Assembly: GCF_047663525.1 (NCBI RefSeq) | Contig: NC_092589.1 | Coordinates: 83,674,001 to 83,738,000, forward strand | Origin: Anas platyrhynchos | Lineage: Eukaryota > Chordata > Aves > Anseriformes > Anatidae | Reading direction: 5' to 3' | Length of the DNA: 64,000 nt | In this document: one piece after another, positions 1 through 14,570 of the stretch | How positions within the stretch are numbered: position 1 is the first letter of the stretch | Layout: every line of letters starts with the position of its first letter | Made by a program: the position numbers and the translations under genes | Notes under the pieces: generated by a model | What the model saw: only the letters and a program-made list of their open reading frames with translations | Told to the model about the DNA's origin: nothing | The model's database searches: none

Positions 1-2701
1 CTCAGTAAATGGCATCCTGTAAAGCAGCTGCTACTGCAATTCACTATCAGAGGACAAGAAGTCCATTGAAAGAAGTTTTTATTCTTCTTGACTGTTGTGA
101 TTTCTTCAAATAAAAGAGAGAGAGATGTTTTCTAATCACAGAATTGTATTATGCTCCAGCCTCAGTTTTACATCAGTTGGCAATCTGAAACTCTAGGCAT
201 GTTATTTCATTTCACTGCAGGGCACAAAGGAATTCAGATACTTATGATTGTGAACAAACTGGTAAAGTTCTTTGGCTATTAATGCAAAGGAGAGAAAACC
301 TTTGTGCAAGCACTATCTGTTGGTAAGGTATAAAACAAAGTAATTATTTTTTATATTCAACACCTTACTAATTGTTTTATGTTGGCACAAGTAGATGTTT
401 TATGAGCTTTCTGTACATCACTCAAAAGCCTTATGTGGACTTGCATGAATTTTGAAGAACTATAGTAGATAATTGCTTAACTGTAAATAAATCTATAGTC
501 TATTTTTTTCAGCACCTTGCAGGACATCAAAAATCTACTATGATATTTGTAAAGAGTCTCATTAAAAACTGCCCACTGAATTCAGTATAAGTTTTTCCAT
601 CAAATGCAGCGCACTTGGATCATGTCCTTGATGTACAAGCATAGAATTCAGAAGGAAGATGATCAGATAAAGTATTAGCTTGATCTAGTAAAATACATCT
701 AAAATTTCCAGTATGTTTTTATTGATAGTGAGAAGTCATCTCAAACTCATCTGTCTGCTATACCACTTAATTATGTGTGTTGTAAATCCTCAGGCATATA
801 CTTAAATGCTCATCCATCATGCATCCACAAATTCCACTCATCTTTCAAGCATTCAAGCAGATTAATTCCCTCTCTGGCCATTTTGTATTTTAGTTGTTTT
901 GCTGCTTTTTTCAGGATAGGATCAGAATAATTTTTCCAAATTCAAAGCCATAGTTCCTCTTTGTTGTCTTCTTTCTTTTTTGCACACCAACTGAACATAC
1001 GCAATTTCCTTGCAACTGCTCAAAAATTGTGTTTTATTGCACACTCCCCTGTCTGTGACCTTCAACATATCACTCTATAGCCTGAGATGGTCAAATTGCC
1101 AGGAACAGCTGGAAGTTGTAGAAAAAGTGTGACTTCTCATGGTATGGTTGTAATTTCTAATACAGAAATAATTTTTTGTGTCACTTGCACACCTGGAAGT
1201 TCATGAGGTCTTGAGTACATCACACACATGAAGCACTCTTACAGAATGATGTCTCATCCATTTATCTGTATTATACAAAACTAGGTAATGCTTTTCTGGG
1301 GTTCCAAGCACCGTGCCCCATTCTTCCTTTCTTCAGAAAGAGTGGGGAGTGTCTAACAATTTCAGTGTAAAAAAGAGATCAGTAGGGAGATCCTCTAGAT
1401 GCCATCCTTCCTTCATAAAGGACTTGAAACTGCAGGGACCCTAAAGCAGCCCAGTGTAGATCCCCAAAGTGCTCTGTGGCCAGAAGGCCTTGCCATGATG
1501 ATATCTTTCACTGTGCAGAAATATTCTGGGGAATTGCTGATCTTCCTGTTGCTGCAATCTTCCCAGCTCTGCTAAATGGAACAGCCTTCTGTCCTCTCTA
1601 TTGGGGATTAAACTAACAAGAAGTCAGGAAAAATTTGTGTGTGTTTGTGTGTCTGTATATATGTGTACCCTTCCAAATTTGCATGTCTCCTGATGCCTCT
1701 TGCAGCCTCCAGCCCACAAGGGTGATACGATTCATATTTTAAAGATCAGAAGACCCTTTTGCCTCTTCCTGCATATTTCCCTAAGAAATGAATGCTCAGG
1801 CTGTAATTTATAACGCACTCATGTGCCACATGTGCACGTTCTTCCCTCTGCTAAGACTGTGTTTAATGGTCCAGATGTGAAAACTTCTGCCTTTGGGGAA
1901 AATGAAGAGAGATGGCTGATCTGCAGACAGACTGTCCTCTCTGCATGGCACAGGCTCCTAAGGGACACAACTGAGTGTATCACAAGAAGCTGTGTATCAC
2001 AGGGAGCAGCAAGGGCAAGGCTGCTTGGAGCCAGGAGCCATGAAGGACCCTTAGTTTGGCAGGCCAGGGACCCCACCAGCCAGGGCCCATCCCACCACTT
2101 CTGAGTGAGAAAAGCAGGGCAGCCCCAGAGATGGTGGCAGTCCAACCAAGAGAGCAGATCTTGCAATACCATGGTGATAAGGCATAGGTCAAGCTGGGAA
2201 GTTAGTCTGTAGGTCAGTCTTAGTAATGAGCACAGCTATTGCCAGGCAGATCCAAGGTCAAGCCAGGAAACCAGAGTGCATGTGGAGGTCTACATAAAGG
2301 AGCTGCATGGCCATGGCCATGGCTGGAGACCCATACTCCTCTGGCACAGGTCAGGCAGGGATGAGTGACCCCAAGCTGAGCTGCAACAGGGCTCCTGGGC
2401 CCTTGGGCAGAACATGAGGGAAGGCCTCAGGGGTGGCTTGTCAGGGCCATTAAGGCCTATTGGTACGCTCAGGGCTGTGACGATGCAGTTGGTCTCCGTA
2501 CCTCCTCCAAATAATGTAGACAGGGAGGGGACAGGTCCCATAGTAGAGTCTCATGGGATGTAATGAGCTGTATACTGGAACATTTCTCTTCTCTGGACAT
2601 TTAGTAGAAGACAATGCATAAAGACAGCCTTCTTGCAAAAAACAAGTGAAAATTGCTATCTCCACTACAGAGTTTTTATTGTTAGCTATTTCGTGGCATT
2701 C
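1..2701. other. Intergenic DNA, no supported gene
   Basis: AT-rich unique-looking sequence. The open frames around 1,820-2,660 overlap on both strands, have no recognisable domain and no codon-like pattern, and I treat them as chance. A short TG-rich run lies near 1,637-1,660 and a repeated CCATGG-type hexamer near 2,308-2,322. I see no RNA gene or mobile element that I can name. Confidence 0.6.
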
Positions 2702-3222
2702 ACATAATCACGGAATGGCTGAGGTTGGAAGAGACCTCTGGAGGTCATTTGGTCCAACCACCTGCTCAAGCAGGGCCACCCAGAGCAGGTTGCCCAGGAC
2801 CATATCCAGAAGGCTTCTGAAAATCTCCACATATGGAGCCTTCACAATCTGTGCCAGTGCTGTCACCCTCATGGTAGAGAAATGTTTCCTGATGTTTAGA
2901 TGGTGACTCCTGTGTTCCAGTTTGTGGCTATTGTGTCTTACACTGTCCCTGGGCACCTCTGAAAAGGGCCTGCCTCCATTCTCTTTGCATCTTCCATTGA
3001 GGTATTTACAGACATTGATGAGATCCTGACTAAACCTTCTTCTCCAGGCTGAAGAGTCCCAGCTCTCTCAGCCTTACCTCATAGATGATGTTCAAGGCAC
3101 TTCATCATCTTAGTGGACCTTCACTGGACTCTCTGCAGTAGCTCCATGTCTCCCTTATACTGGGAAGTCCAGAACTGGACACAACACTCCAGCTGTGGCC
3201 TCACCAGTGCGGAGCAGAGGTT
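2702..3222 (-). mobile_element. CR1 LINE fragment, 5'-truncated, old
   Basis: The + strand starts with a diverged form of the reversed CR1 3' end (AATCACGGAATGGCTGAGG followed by TTGGAAGAGACCTC) and runs through the reversed ORF2 C-terminal region, including the reversed motifs for the hydrophobic LFSLE-type block and the CTCACCAGTGC segment. The element therefore lies on the minus strand. It covers only the last ~520 bases of CR1, the usual result of 5' truncation on insertion. The reading frame is broken by many changes, so the copy is old and non-coding. Left boundary is good, right boundary approximate. Confidence 0.88.
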
Positions 3223-6200
3223 CCCAGTGGCAGCAGTGAAAACTGCCTGTATGACTGAGATAAGCCTTCTAACTTTGACACCTGTGGCATGATGCAGAGC
3301 AGGAAATGCAGTTCCATTCCTTCAGATAGTCTATTTCAATATAATTACAATATTACAGAGGTGGCCTGTGAGCATTGCACAGTGGAGCATCCCAAGCTGT
3401 GGCATGTCCTTACCTTGTCCTACTGACATGCCCTGTCTCGTTTTCCTGACAAGTTTACTCTGAATACAAGGACTCTCATCTCCATTCTCCTTTCTGCCTT
3501 AAGCAGAAAACACTAATGGTTTATTGTTGCTGGCTCCAGAATGAAATGAGTTTTTCTGTAGTGTGTCCGATTGAGTTAATGTTACAGCGATATGTTAAGC
3601 ATGGGTTTTTACCTATGGCATGATGTACTGCTAGAACAGCTTTATTGTTTTTCAGTTTTAATTGTTTGAATTCGCTTTAAGCTTCTGAACATTTTATCTA
3701 TATTATGAGCTAAAGGGAAACATCCTGCTCTCAGAAGAGCTATTTGCTAGAAATTTGGACTGATGTTCATATAGAATGATCATGTTGTTCAACAGTATTT
3801 TTAAAGACTTGAATGTTTTTTCTGTAGATACTGTTTAAGATCAGGAAGTGGTAAGTGTGTTGTTGGTGCATTTGTAAGTGGTACGGGTGCCAGCAAAAAG
3901 GCTGCATTTATTGCAGGCATTATTGGTGTGAGTTGTAAGCATGAATAATACTGCCTTCCTGGAGGGAGAGCACCAAACCCCTGTGGGTGCAACTGCTGGT
4001 TGACACGGCTATATGGGCACTGTACTGCCCTCTTTTTAAAAAAAAATAAAAAATAAAAAATAAAAAAAAAGAGGGCATGGAATAAAACAAAACAGCACCA
4101 AAGCATCATTACTGAAGTGAACTACACTCATTACATGCATTTCCCTCGATGCGTTACACCAGTAAATCTGCAATGACAGCGTGCTCCTTGAGCAGGCTTG
4201 GCCCGTGCAGGACCAGATTCATTGACTTTTACAGCAGCTCAGGGCTCTGAGCACTGTAAACTTTTCCCGATATCACGGTTTGGGATCGGCAGGCAGAGGT
4301 GGAGTTGTAACTAAGCATGCAGCACTATTAATGAATCTCATCAAAAGGAGATCACAAAATCCTTGAGCTGCATAAATCTCTAGAGGCTATCTACAGCTAA
4401 TTTTCTCAGCTGTGTTGTTTCTCCAAGCTCCCTGCAATAATGAAACAGCACTTATACCTTTTAAACAACATATTGTGTAAATTATAAGTGACATGTAACC
4501 CTCCCAGCAAGCCAAGGAAAATGACAGCATTAAATTCCCAACAGCTACCAGAATATATTAACAATTTTAGAAGAAAATGACTTTTGAGAAGATAAATTTT
4601 AAATGAATAAACATGAATCTACCAGGTTTCAGCAGAGCATGGGATTCATCCACAGCATTTTGCTTCGGGGTCACATAACTCCATTCAGAGCAAGGCAAAA
4701 ACACCCTTGATTTGAAAGATATGCATGGTTACGGGAAGTTAATCTCAGCTCTGATCACAAATTTGTCAAAACTCAGCAGCTTTAGCTCAGAAGGGATTTA
4801 TGTTGGAGTCAAGCTGAAGAAAGCAGCCCTTGGAAACTGCAAGGGGAGATACGGAGTAATTGAGGCTACGGCTTCAGCATATCTGGCTATAGCATCCTGT
4901 CAGTTGCTGCTCCCTTTTGTGCTCTGTACTTGTCAGTGTCAAGACATGACCTTTGCAGAGAGCAGCTTTGGTTCAATAACATGGTCTAAGTCATCAGAGT
5001 GGGTCTGTTTGGGTCTTGAGCCTGGCAAAGGAGCAAGACAAAATGACCTGACACCCACGAGATGGTGGCACAGGTGGCAGAGGAGGGCTCCACTTTCGTA
5101 ACTACGCAGTCAGCTCCAGCTGGGATGCTCTGGGATGCTCCTTAGTTTCTTTTGGTAACTGGTAATGGAATCCACATCTCCCTTTCTTAGTGGTGAAGGT
5201 GGTCGGGGGGGGTTTCACACCCCAGTTAAAGTATAACTTACTGGAACGGGAATCTAAGTTAGCCAGAGTTTTGAAGCTGAAGACTTGCCCAAACAAAACT
5301 TTTCGAGGAAGAGCATAAAGATTTTAAGCTCAAAAAAGTTATGTTTCATTGGAGTATAAATTCAATTTCTCAACTTCTTCTGCAGAGAAAACCCATAGGA
5401 TTAAGTCAAGATTAATAGAAGCAAAAAAGCTTGTGGAAGAACTCTCTCTCCATCCTTTATGTTATTGTATGGCAGGTCTGTGTTTCCAGTTTATTTGTTT
5501 GTTTTAAGTCAGTTGAGGAATTTCTTGACTTGCAGCAAACTCTGCCCAAATGAAGGCATTTTCTCCTTCTGTCACTAGTGAGACAGGCAGCAGCACCCTG
5601 AGCAGTGAATAGGGCTGGTGTGGACCACTCTCTGCCCCTAAAGCCAATTGATACTGACATGTGGGTCACATCTACAGGGCAAAATGCTCTTCCATTCTCT
5701 CTCTAAGAAGGGCATCTTTATCCAAATCGCCAACTTAGCAATGGTCCCTTGGCGCTATGGTCCCATGCACCTTGTATCTGCTGCTGCCCTCAAAGGTATA
5801 GCCCCTCACCATCACTTTGTTCTCTGAGGTCCTTTAGCACGTCCCACTGCTCTGGGAAGGAGCAACCTTCCCGTCCTTCCCAGAGGGCTACTTCTCTGTT
5901 TCAGAGAGATTTCAGCTCTCCATCAGACCAGTTAGGGTGGCTTAACTATGCATTCAAGTTTTTAAAAAGAGGATATGAAAATGTTGTGGGGAGTGAAATC
6001 CAAGCTGAGTTAGATTTAACTAGAGATATTCACTCAAAACTCTATTCTCCTGAATGTGGTCATAGAAAAGTCATAAGCCTCAGGGACAGTAATCTTTGCA
6101 ATATGGTAGATGGAAAAGATCTGCCTCAAATGCTGTCAGAGACATAGAAAATGTGACATCAAGCAAACAACAGCAGTCGTGGGACTTCAGAGCAATGAAG

Positions 6201-6679
6201 GTAAACTCAATGACATGTCTGTATACTGATGAGAAGACCAATGTATGCTTATCTAGCAGTTAATAGACATAAATACCTGCAAGATGAACAGTGCAGGTCC
6301 TTAATAGCATTCATTACAGTCTGCAGCTTGATGAAGGGAGAAATCCTTCTGGCTCTCAACAACTTCAAAGATTGATGACGATCATTATAAGGCCTGTGAA
6401 TATAAGGCATTTGAAAATGAGAGCTGCAAAATCACTGAGAAAGCAGAAAGACAGATGAATACAATGATGAGAGGCAAAAATTAAGAAAATTGGCTACATT
6501 CTGTGGAAAAGATGCATGGAAATTGATTTAATAATCAGTTTCTCACCAGTAACTCTCAAATAAACAAAGTCGCTGTTGGGTAAGAAGAAATACCCTCATG
6601 TAGATGAACAACCCGTTAAAAAAGAGGAAATGCGGCTGAAATGAGTAGTAAGTTTTCACTGTGGAGGATGATCCTTAAT
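3223..6679. other. Intergenic DNA with A/T repeats
   Basis: No gene seen. An A-rich AAAATAAAAAATAAA tract lies at about 4,037-4,070. The block around 4,290-4,640 is AT-rich, free of recognisable repeats, and has several homeodomain-type TAAT cores; it could be a conserved element but only alignment could tell. The open frames at 4,712-5,101 and 5,749-6,147 have no recognisable homology. Confidence 0.5.
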
Positions 6680-7430
6680 GAATCCCCAGAGTGCTCTCTG
6701 CTTTGGCCTGTGTTGTTTGGTATTTTCATGAAGGATCTTGAGAAGAGGGCCTCCAGGGAAGTGGAAGGTGGTATTAAGCTTTCAGGGTAGATAAGATGAA
6801 AGTTGATTGTGAAAAACTGCAGAAGAACCTTGTAGAGTGGGCAATAAATGGCAGCTAAAATTCAGGAAAGGTACTTGTGAAAGCATTTTAAACAAACTCA
6901 GCTTTACATGCAAAGTGATGGGCTCTGACTTGACTATTCTCTCTTAGAAAGAGCTCACAGTTATAGGGGGTATTATTAAAACCTCTTCCACACACCGTAT
7001 TGCTATAAATCAGGTGTTACTGATTCTTAGAGGAGGAACAGAGAACCAAACAGTGCAACTAGGAAAGTCCTTCTGCCTCCACATCTTCAATCTTGCAACT
7101 TGTGTTGTTCACCCCAGCTCAGTGTGAACAAGGGAAGGTGCAAAGGATGACAACAAGAATGACCAAGGGATAACAGTGGTTCGGTATCAGGAACATCTGA
7201 ACACATGAGGACTCTTCACCTTGGAAAAGAGATGACTGAGGAGGATTTGACAAACATCTTTAAAATCTTGAGTGGCAGAGAGGATGTGGCTGCACAGTGC
7301 CTTTATTTCCAACTCAAGAGCTGAAAGGCTTGGGATGAACCCAGCAGGGAGAGCTTTGCACCAAGGTTGAGATATGGAACATGCTGCCAGCTCCTGGTTT
7401 ATTTCCAAGGCTTTCTCCATGCAGGATCTT
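6680..7430 (+). mobile_element. Ancient CR1/L3-like LINE fragment
   Basis: Translated in pieces, the + strand recalls the reverse transcriptase of CR1/L3 LINEs. Near 6,706-6,745 the bases read like the GPVLFxIFxxDLE block. Near 6,815-6,860 they read like the LQxxLxxLxxWA block. Near 7,205-7,270 they read like the LFSLEKxxMTEEDL(I) block followed by IFKIL. Frameshifts and stops separate the pieces. It is much more diverged than the other CR1 copies here, and the ends are approximate. It may be several fragments of one insertion. Confidence 0.6.
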
Positions 7431-10400
7431 TCTACATTTGTTCCCACCTCTTGCCTCGAAGCCTTGGCCAAGGATCCCTTACATGTGCCCTGGGGACACC
7501 AGCTGGCTTAACCAGCGTAGGAAAGAGCAGAAATATTCTGATAGATACTGATGACAAGCCCAGCCTCCTAATACAGACAGTATCCATTCCTTTCATTTCA
7601 AAGAGCATTTTTCAAGATGTGGACTTGAAAGCCAGGTGACTTGTGTGCACAGAAAATGAATGATCAAGACAATCCCAAAGGGACCAATAAAAGCCTACAT
7701 GTCAAAGCATGGCAGCAAAGTACTCCTCACGTTTACTATTCCTTTGCCATTCCTTCTGTCATAATGAACACAGGTAGTATCTGAATGCTGACATCTACAA
7801 AGTTATTTAACTCCACTTCTCCCCACAAAAGTGCCAGGAAACATTTTTTTCTCTTTTCCTAGAGTGCCCCGTGTGTTATTGTAGGGTGCCATCCCAAACA
7901 CATCCACCTCACAGGATGGAAAATTAAATCATCTATAGTTTCCATAGTAACAGGAAGCAGGAAACTCAGGGAATTCAGACAATGCCTTTTGAGGGCTTAG
8001 CGCTTAGCTTGGGAGTGAGCATCTCAGACAAATCCCTAGTGTCAGAAAGATCTCTAACAAATTCAAAGTTATCCCTTTGACAGGCAAACAGCAAGTTACC
8101 CAGATCATTGGGTATCGATTCCAAATTATTTTGATGTTTTAGCTACATCTCTGATAACCTTTAACTACAATCTATATGAAAGTGATTCAGAGTTGCACCA
8201 CATTGGTTCAGTATCTTCCTTTAAGAAAAAAAAAAAAAAAAGCCAGCTATGATAAAGTAATGAAGAATAAATAAATAAATAACTTCAGTTTAAGTACAAG
8301 CTGGTATCCAAAACCCACAATAATTGATTTCACTGATAACCAGAGGTTTGCACATGCTATCCTAGAGGAATCATTAAGGAAATGATGTTGCCTATAAAAT
8401 GTCTGGAGAATATATGTGCTTACATAAACAGTGTACATGCTCTCCCCCAAACGGCTAGTTGTTCTTATTAAATACTCTAATTACAGTTTTGTACTTGTCA
8501 GCCAAAGATTTTCATTGACTATTTGTGCAACAGGAATCTTTAAAAATTAATGGTATTCTCTTTGTCCCAGTACCATTGTGAAAGCCACACACTTAAATGA
8601 AAACATTGTTAGTATGTACCACAAGGCTATATTGGAAGTCTATAGATCAGATATAAAGACAAATGCACCGATAAGGATGGAGGCCAAGTGTATTTTCTGT
8701 AAGCAACTGTATAAAGGTAATTAGAACCTTTCTGCACAGAAAGGAATTGTTTTGGATAGAGAATTCTGGAATGTTGGACTGGAAAGGACCTCCACGGTCA
8801 ACCCCTGCAGGTAGCTATGTAATATAATCTTTTAGAGGAATTTAACAAGCTGACAAAAGATTGAAATAGCCAGGGGTCAGTTCAGCTGATTCTCTCATAG
8901 TTTCCCAGAGCCTCACAGAGTGCCTAGTGCATAGTCTCAGCTGCCAGGCCCATGAGGATGGCCCAGATACCCCTGAGCATCTTCAGTGGCCTTAAACCTG
9001 TGTTTAAGCAAATGAGATGTCCACTTGGATATAGGTGCCAGTCTTCAGGAGACTCCAAAAGAGCTCTATAAGTTCCCATTTAGAGTTAGTGGAGCTCTAG
9101 ACACTGGAGGCCAGGGTGGGATTCATCTGACCATAACTAGGGCTCAGCCTGTTTGCTCAAACCAAGATACCTAGCATTTTTTAGGATGCCATACAACATC
9201 AGATACGTATTCATGCAATTCACAGTAAATTCTCGTCTTACCAGAGGCTAGGTGAGATAGCCTACAGCATCTTAAATAGCTGTAGGTCATCTGGGGCAAC
9301 TGAGACGAGACCTATTTGTCTACTTCTGGTGAGCTGAGATGCTAAGAACTATGATTATAATGAGGGCTTAAAAAGCTGTTACCCATGTAAACACCTACAT
9401 GTAGGCACGTAAATTAGGTATTGCTATTTCATCTTTGCCCAGGTTTTCAGTGCCTTGAGGGATCTACCCTTCCCACCCAGCAATAAGTCTTCCTCCCCAC
9501 ATTCCAGTTCCTCATCTGATCCACCTCCTCTTTCTTTCCTCTATCCACACCGTATTTTTCATTATTGGTCCCTAGTTCCTCTCTTCTTCAAATCCCAGTC
9601 ATAGGTATAATCTTTCTGTCTTTGAGATCAGTCTTGCTAACCTGCTTGCCTCCCTTTTCTGCAGACAACACTGGTTTCTATTCCCTCTGCATCCAGATAA
9701 GGTATATTCTTCATGTGCAGGAAAAAAAGGATCTGGGAATCTGCAGAGATACAGGAAAATATCTCTTCCCTTGTTTCCCATCACTGTAATGGAGGCTATC
9801 AGGCGAAGAAGGAAATGTAGCTGCTTAGCTTACATGGAAACTGCATAGATTTATGGAAGTCTAAAATGCAATTAACATTTACTGAGCACGAGCAAATGGT
9901 GAAACTTTTTCATATTTGTACATATATTAAAGGGAAAGTCAAAAGTTCACACCTGGCATGAAGTGTACACCTTCGTAGATTTGATGCCCTCGCATCAGAG
10001 TATAAAGGCACTGGAGCTTTTCAAAGAAAAGTAATCAACTGTTGTTTCTAAAGCAGATTATTTTTTTTCTTTCCAGTATTGCTGTCAAAGACATATTGAC
10101 TTAAATTGCCCAAAAGCATTCAGCTAACTGATGGTGCTTCCAGTCTCTTCATATAACTGAGAAACCTCTTAGCTACAGTAATATTCAGCACATTACATTT
10201 CAGCCCAGACTAAAACTGCAGTAATCCCTATTTATGCAGCTCTGCATCACTTCTCTCAACACTTTATGCTGTTCAAGTGGTTGCAGGGCTTCTAAACAAG
10301 CTGCAAACCCTTGGCCTGCCCCCATCAAGCCACTCCTGACAATGTGGGAATAGATTGCTCTGCACAGTGGCATTTTACTACCAGTGCAAAACACATTTAG

Positions 10401-13400
10401 CAGCAGACAGGGTCTGAAGTTTTTAAACCAGCTGTTTATTTGGAGAACCCACAAAATGAAAGGCACATCCATCCTTTCAGGTGCTAGGCATTCAATTCAA
10501 GGAAGATGAAAAGCTATATAATCCACCAAGTATTGCTTTGAGAATATTTGTTCTCATATCCCCACTTTCTTATAACATGTCATCTTTTCACAAAGTCAGG
10601 CTCCTTCATCAACCTCCAGGTTCCGCATTCAAGTTGCAGAGGTACCAAACTGCAGATGCTATTTGTATCTGGCCATGACAGAATATCTGAAAGCAGCAGC
10701 ACATTTGACATAATATTGAAAATTGGCATCTTTCCGCAGTGTGTCCAAAGAATACCCAACGTAGCCCATACTGTTTGGATCATTAGACCAACATAATGCT
10801 GTATTCCCACTGAAGTCAATGGTGTTAAGTGATGTCAGGAAGCTGCTGTGCACTTTAGGCACTAATTCAGCAGAGCACTTAATTATCTGCTTATATACCT
10901 CATTCCTTGATCTGAAGCCAGAGGTAAATTTGTACAGAAAAATATACTGGAATGTGAATGTATAAAATTGCAGCTAATATTGTTGCTCAGCTTACAGGTG
11001 GAATCCGCTTAAGGTTTTTCTGCAACAAAATTAGCCCTACTTAAAGCAAAGCACAGACCAGAATGCTTCAGTGAAAAGGAATAAATTATTGAATTGATGT
11101 CTTAAGATTCAATTCTTGGCCTTGCAGCAGAAAAAAAATCAAGAAATACTAAATTAATATGATAAATAGATATGTTTTCTTGTTAGTCATGTTGACCTTC
11201 TAAATATTTCCTTGCTAAATAAGCAAATAGCGTTGGATACAGACATAAATCAGGGTTCCTTGGAAAGGATGCATTAATTTATTAGAGATTTGGGAAAAGC
11301 TTCCATTATTTAATTAAGTGATAAAGCAATTATAGGAATAATAGGCCATGCATGCATGTAAATGTAGTATTGTATTATCTTGGGTAAACCATGGATGTCA
11401 TACATACAATACTGAACACATACATAAGCTGTCTATTTTTAACTCCAAGTCCTAGAATTCTGCTATTTTACAAATTAGGAAAGGAATGAAATAAAACATA
11501 GAGCATTTATGGAGTATATCACTGTTAAAGTGCTACCCATTAAGTCGCTATTAGTTAAACTCATTTAAATTCAGTGGGATTATGTTGCCTCACTCGAGTG
11601 CCAGAGTGACTCACATAAAAATGTGTCAGTAGTTTCTCTTCAAGGACATCAATACAATGATGTTTTTTTCCCTACTTAAGGAGAAAAAAAAAAAAAAGTA
11701 TCTGTAATCCAGGCACCTCGAGCAATGACCCCCAGCAGAACTTCAGGGTACATGGGGACAGGAGGTATTATGCTTCAGTGCCTGTGGAGCAATAGAAGCA
11801 ATAAAGTAGTGCAGTGAAGTCAGGCACATGCCACAGCAGCTAATACAAAAAAGGGAGCTGTCTCATAAAAACTGATGGGAGACCACTGAAGACTGCAAAC
11901 ACAGCAAAACAAAGTTTGCAGTTGTGTTGCGCAGATTGCCTAGTAACTAGGAGTCTGGACACTATCATTGAGCCAGACTGAAAATTAACCCAGGTTTATT
12001 TCTAAGAGTACTAGTTTATTCTTAGAGAAAAATAGTTGCCTTACACTAAATCCTCACTATTTTCTATAAAACAAGTACTGGTTTAATTTAGCATAGCAAC
12101 ATTTGCAAACTCACACATTGTGAAAATGACAATGCCTTCCACATAGGCTGATATTCAAAAGTAAAGTCATACTAACAAGCTCTTAAAAGATTTGCATTCA
12201 GACAGGCAAGGCTTAGGTTAGCTGTGTATTTTGTTGCAAGTTTGACATTGAACTCAAGTCTACAGTGCACCTTTAGTGCAGTTTGCGAGGAGAAACAGTT
12301 TAATAGCACGTGGCAAATCAATATGAAGAGAAAGACATTATACACAAAAAATAAAAAATAAACCCAACCCTGAGGTTTGGGAAGACTGATGTGCCAAACT
12401 ACTCCCACCAAGGTGCATTTGAGTACAAAAGTTTCAGGTCTGGAACATCTATCAGGCATTTAAATGTTTGCATTTCTTTTCCTTTCTGCAATTTCGGCAC
12501 AATGAAGACATACAAAGTCCTTGTGTTTTGAAGCAATGGCACACTTCACATTTTGTCTGACTTTTGAGAACAGTCAGAGAAGAAGTTCTGACAAATAAAT
12601 CTCTTAAGTGGTGTGATTTATTCAATTTTTCCCCAGAACACCTGTATGTTTCAAGTCAGACACATCTCCTCTCAGATTCAGTCCCTCCCTAGTTCTTGTT
12701 TACCTGAGGTCTTCTCTTCAGCAGCTCTCTCAAAGCACACTTGGAGCTTCTCGTTATAAATCTCCTTCATACCTTTTCTGGGAAACTAATAACAACCAAC
12801 ACTTCCTTGCCTGGGCCAACCAAGAAAGAGCAGCACCCCCTTTCCATACCCCAAAGCTTTGCCTTCATACACCTCTCTCAGTACATTGATTCTGGCTCAT
12901 TAAACCATGGTGGGTCCCCAGCTAGTCACTGCCTATTCCTGGCACACTTTTGACCTAGGCCAGTTCCCAAATACAGTTCAGGCACAGCTCAGGAACTAGC
13001 ATGGGCTAGCTACCACAGGTAGCTCAGATGTGGCCACCCTACATGAGCGGCTTAAGAGAACTGAATAGCATGGAGATGCCCACGGCTCACCTCAGGCACA
13101 GAAAACAGACCTTAGCACTTCAGTTTATTGGTATGGACACAGCATAAGTTTATGGCAAACTCAATGCCAACCACAATGCCAACCACAATGCCAAAATCTG
13201 CACAATCTTGAGCTTAGATAAAGTCAAAGGCAACATGAAAGCAGCCTGATCAAAGGTCCCCAAACTGTTCAAGTCTTTCGGTGTCTGCCAGTGTTTCAGG
13301 CTGCCAAAACAAATTCCCCAAGTCAGCAGGGCCCAACAAAACCCTCAACCACCCAGCTCTTCCCTGGGCCCTTCTTCCCCCACACAAGGCATGTATCTTT

Positions 13401-14570
13401 GTCCACTTTGTGATGTTGGCTGCATTGATGGAGCTGCCTCCCCTTTGAACAGGGGTGCAGTGGGGTGCTCAGCAGTCCCATTGCCTCTTGTGCAGGGAGC
13501 AGGGTGAGGACCTCTCATTGCAAGCACCATCAGAGAAAATTTCTGCAAATGGTTGTGCTCAAACAGAGCATCCATAGCATGCTTGGTGCTCTCACAGGTG
13601 AAGCTGACTTGCTCATGCACCCACCGTGGCATTTGGTAGGGGTGGAAAGAAGAATATTGCAGCTACCCCTGTGATTTTTGTTACCCTATCAAAGCTGGAG
13701 ATAGTAAAAGGAAGGATGTGACCATCTCAGAAACACTCCTGAGCCTACTAATCTAGCCAAAACTTCTGTGCCATCTCTTCAACATTGCTTTCCTTTTCTT
13801 TCCTTTTGTCTATTTCACTTGCTAGCTTGGTGAGGTGGAGGCTTTGCTTCATCTTGGGAAAATAGAGATATAAGCAGTGCCTGTAAACAGAAGTGGTTTT
13901 ATGCAATTGCAATCTCTGTCAGGTTCTGAAATACAAACAGCAGTAAGAAAAAGTCACACTATCCTTACATCTCCAGACGTCTGTTTATTCCACATCCTTT
14001 GTATATTTGTATCACTGACACTGTATGAAAAACTACTGAGCTGAAACAGGGAATTGCACTGAGGAAGTTTAAGACTTTATCATTTATTTATAGATAAACA
14101 TATCTACTTTTAATAAATAAATAAATAAATATGGAAGTAAATGAATATCAATAATGAACACCTTCAACAATACATTCATATATATTCTGAGTGTGAACAA
14201 ATCACTGATTCAAGATTTCAAATAGAAGAATTATGTTACTTCAAACGCAAGCACACAGCTCCAGAGAGATCCAGCTTTATGCAGAGTGCTGAGCTGTCTT
14301 GCCAAGCTCCCTAATTTCTTTCTCAGACACTAAGTTGAAATCTGACAGTGAAAGGATCGCATTAACTTTCAAACGTTCAGTGTCCCAGTTCTCATTCAGT
14401 AGCTGAGAAAACTACCTGATAGAGAAGCTGGTTTGATAAAGTCATGCTTGAAGTCATACAACTGACTAACACTACAATTTTTGACAAATACACTGGGTGT
14501 GTCATCTTTAGAGCTGGTGTATGGAACAGTACAAAGGTTGTGCTTCTGTGCTTTTTAGCAGACTACCAAG
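7431..14570. other. Intergenic DNA, no supported gene
   Basis: Mostly AT-rich unique sequence. It contains short A-runs (8,225-8,240; 11,687-11,698), a possible tiny CR1 3' remnant at 8,757-8,812 (GGAATGTTGGACTGGAAAGG), a 12-base unit (AATGCCAACCAC) repeated about three times at 13,163-13,195, and a TAAA repeat at about 14,112-14,131. The minus-strand frame at 13,345-13,632 has no family that I recognise. The stretch 8,880-9,360 has a repeat-like feel but I cannot assign it. Confidence 0.5.

Noticed and set aside
8757-8812. Possible CR1 3' end remnant
   Set aside because: Only ~50 bases resemble the CR1 end; too short to call as a feature.
13345-13632. 95-codon minus-strand frame, at first sight protein-like
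   Set aside because: No family recognised, no splice context, and an overlapping plus frame. A translated search could revive it.
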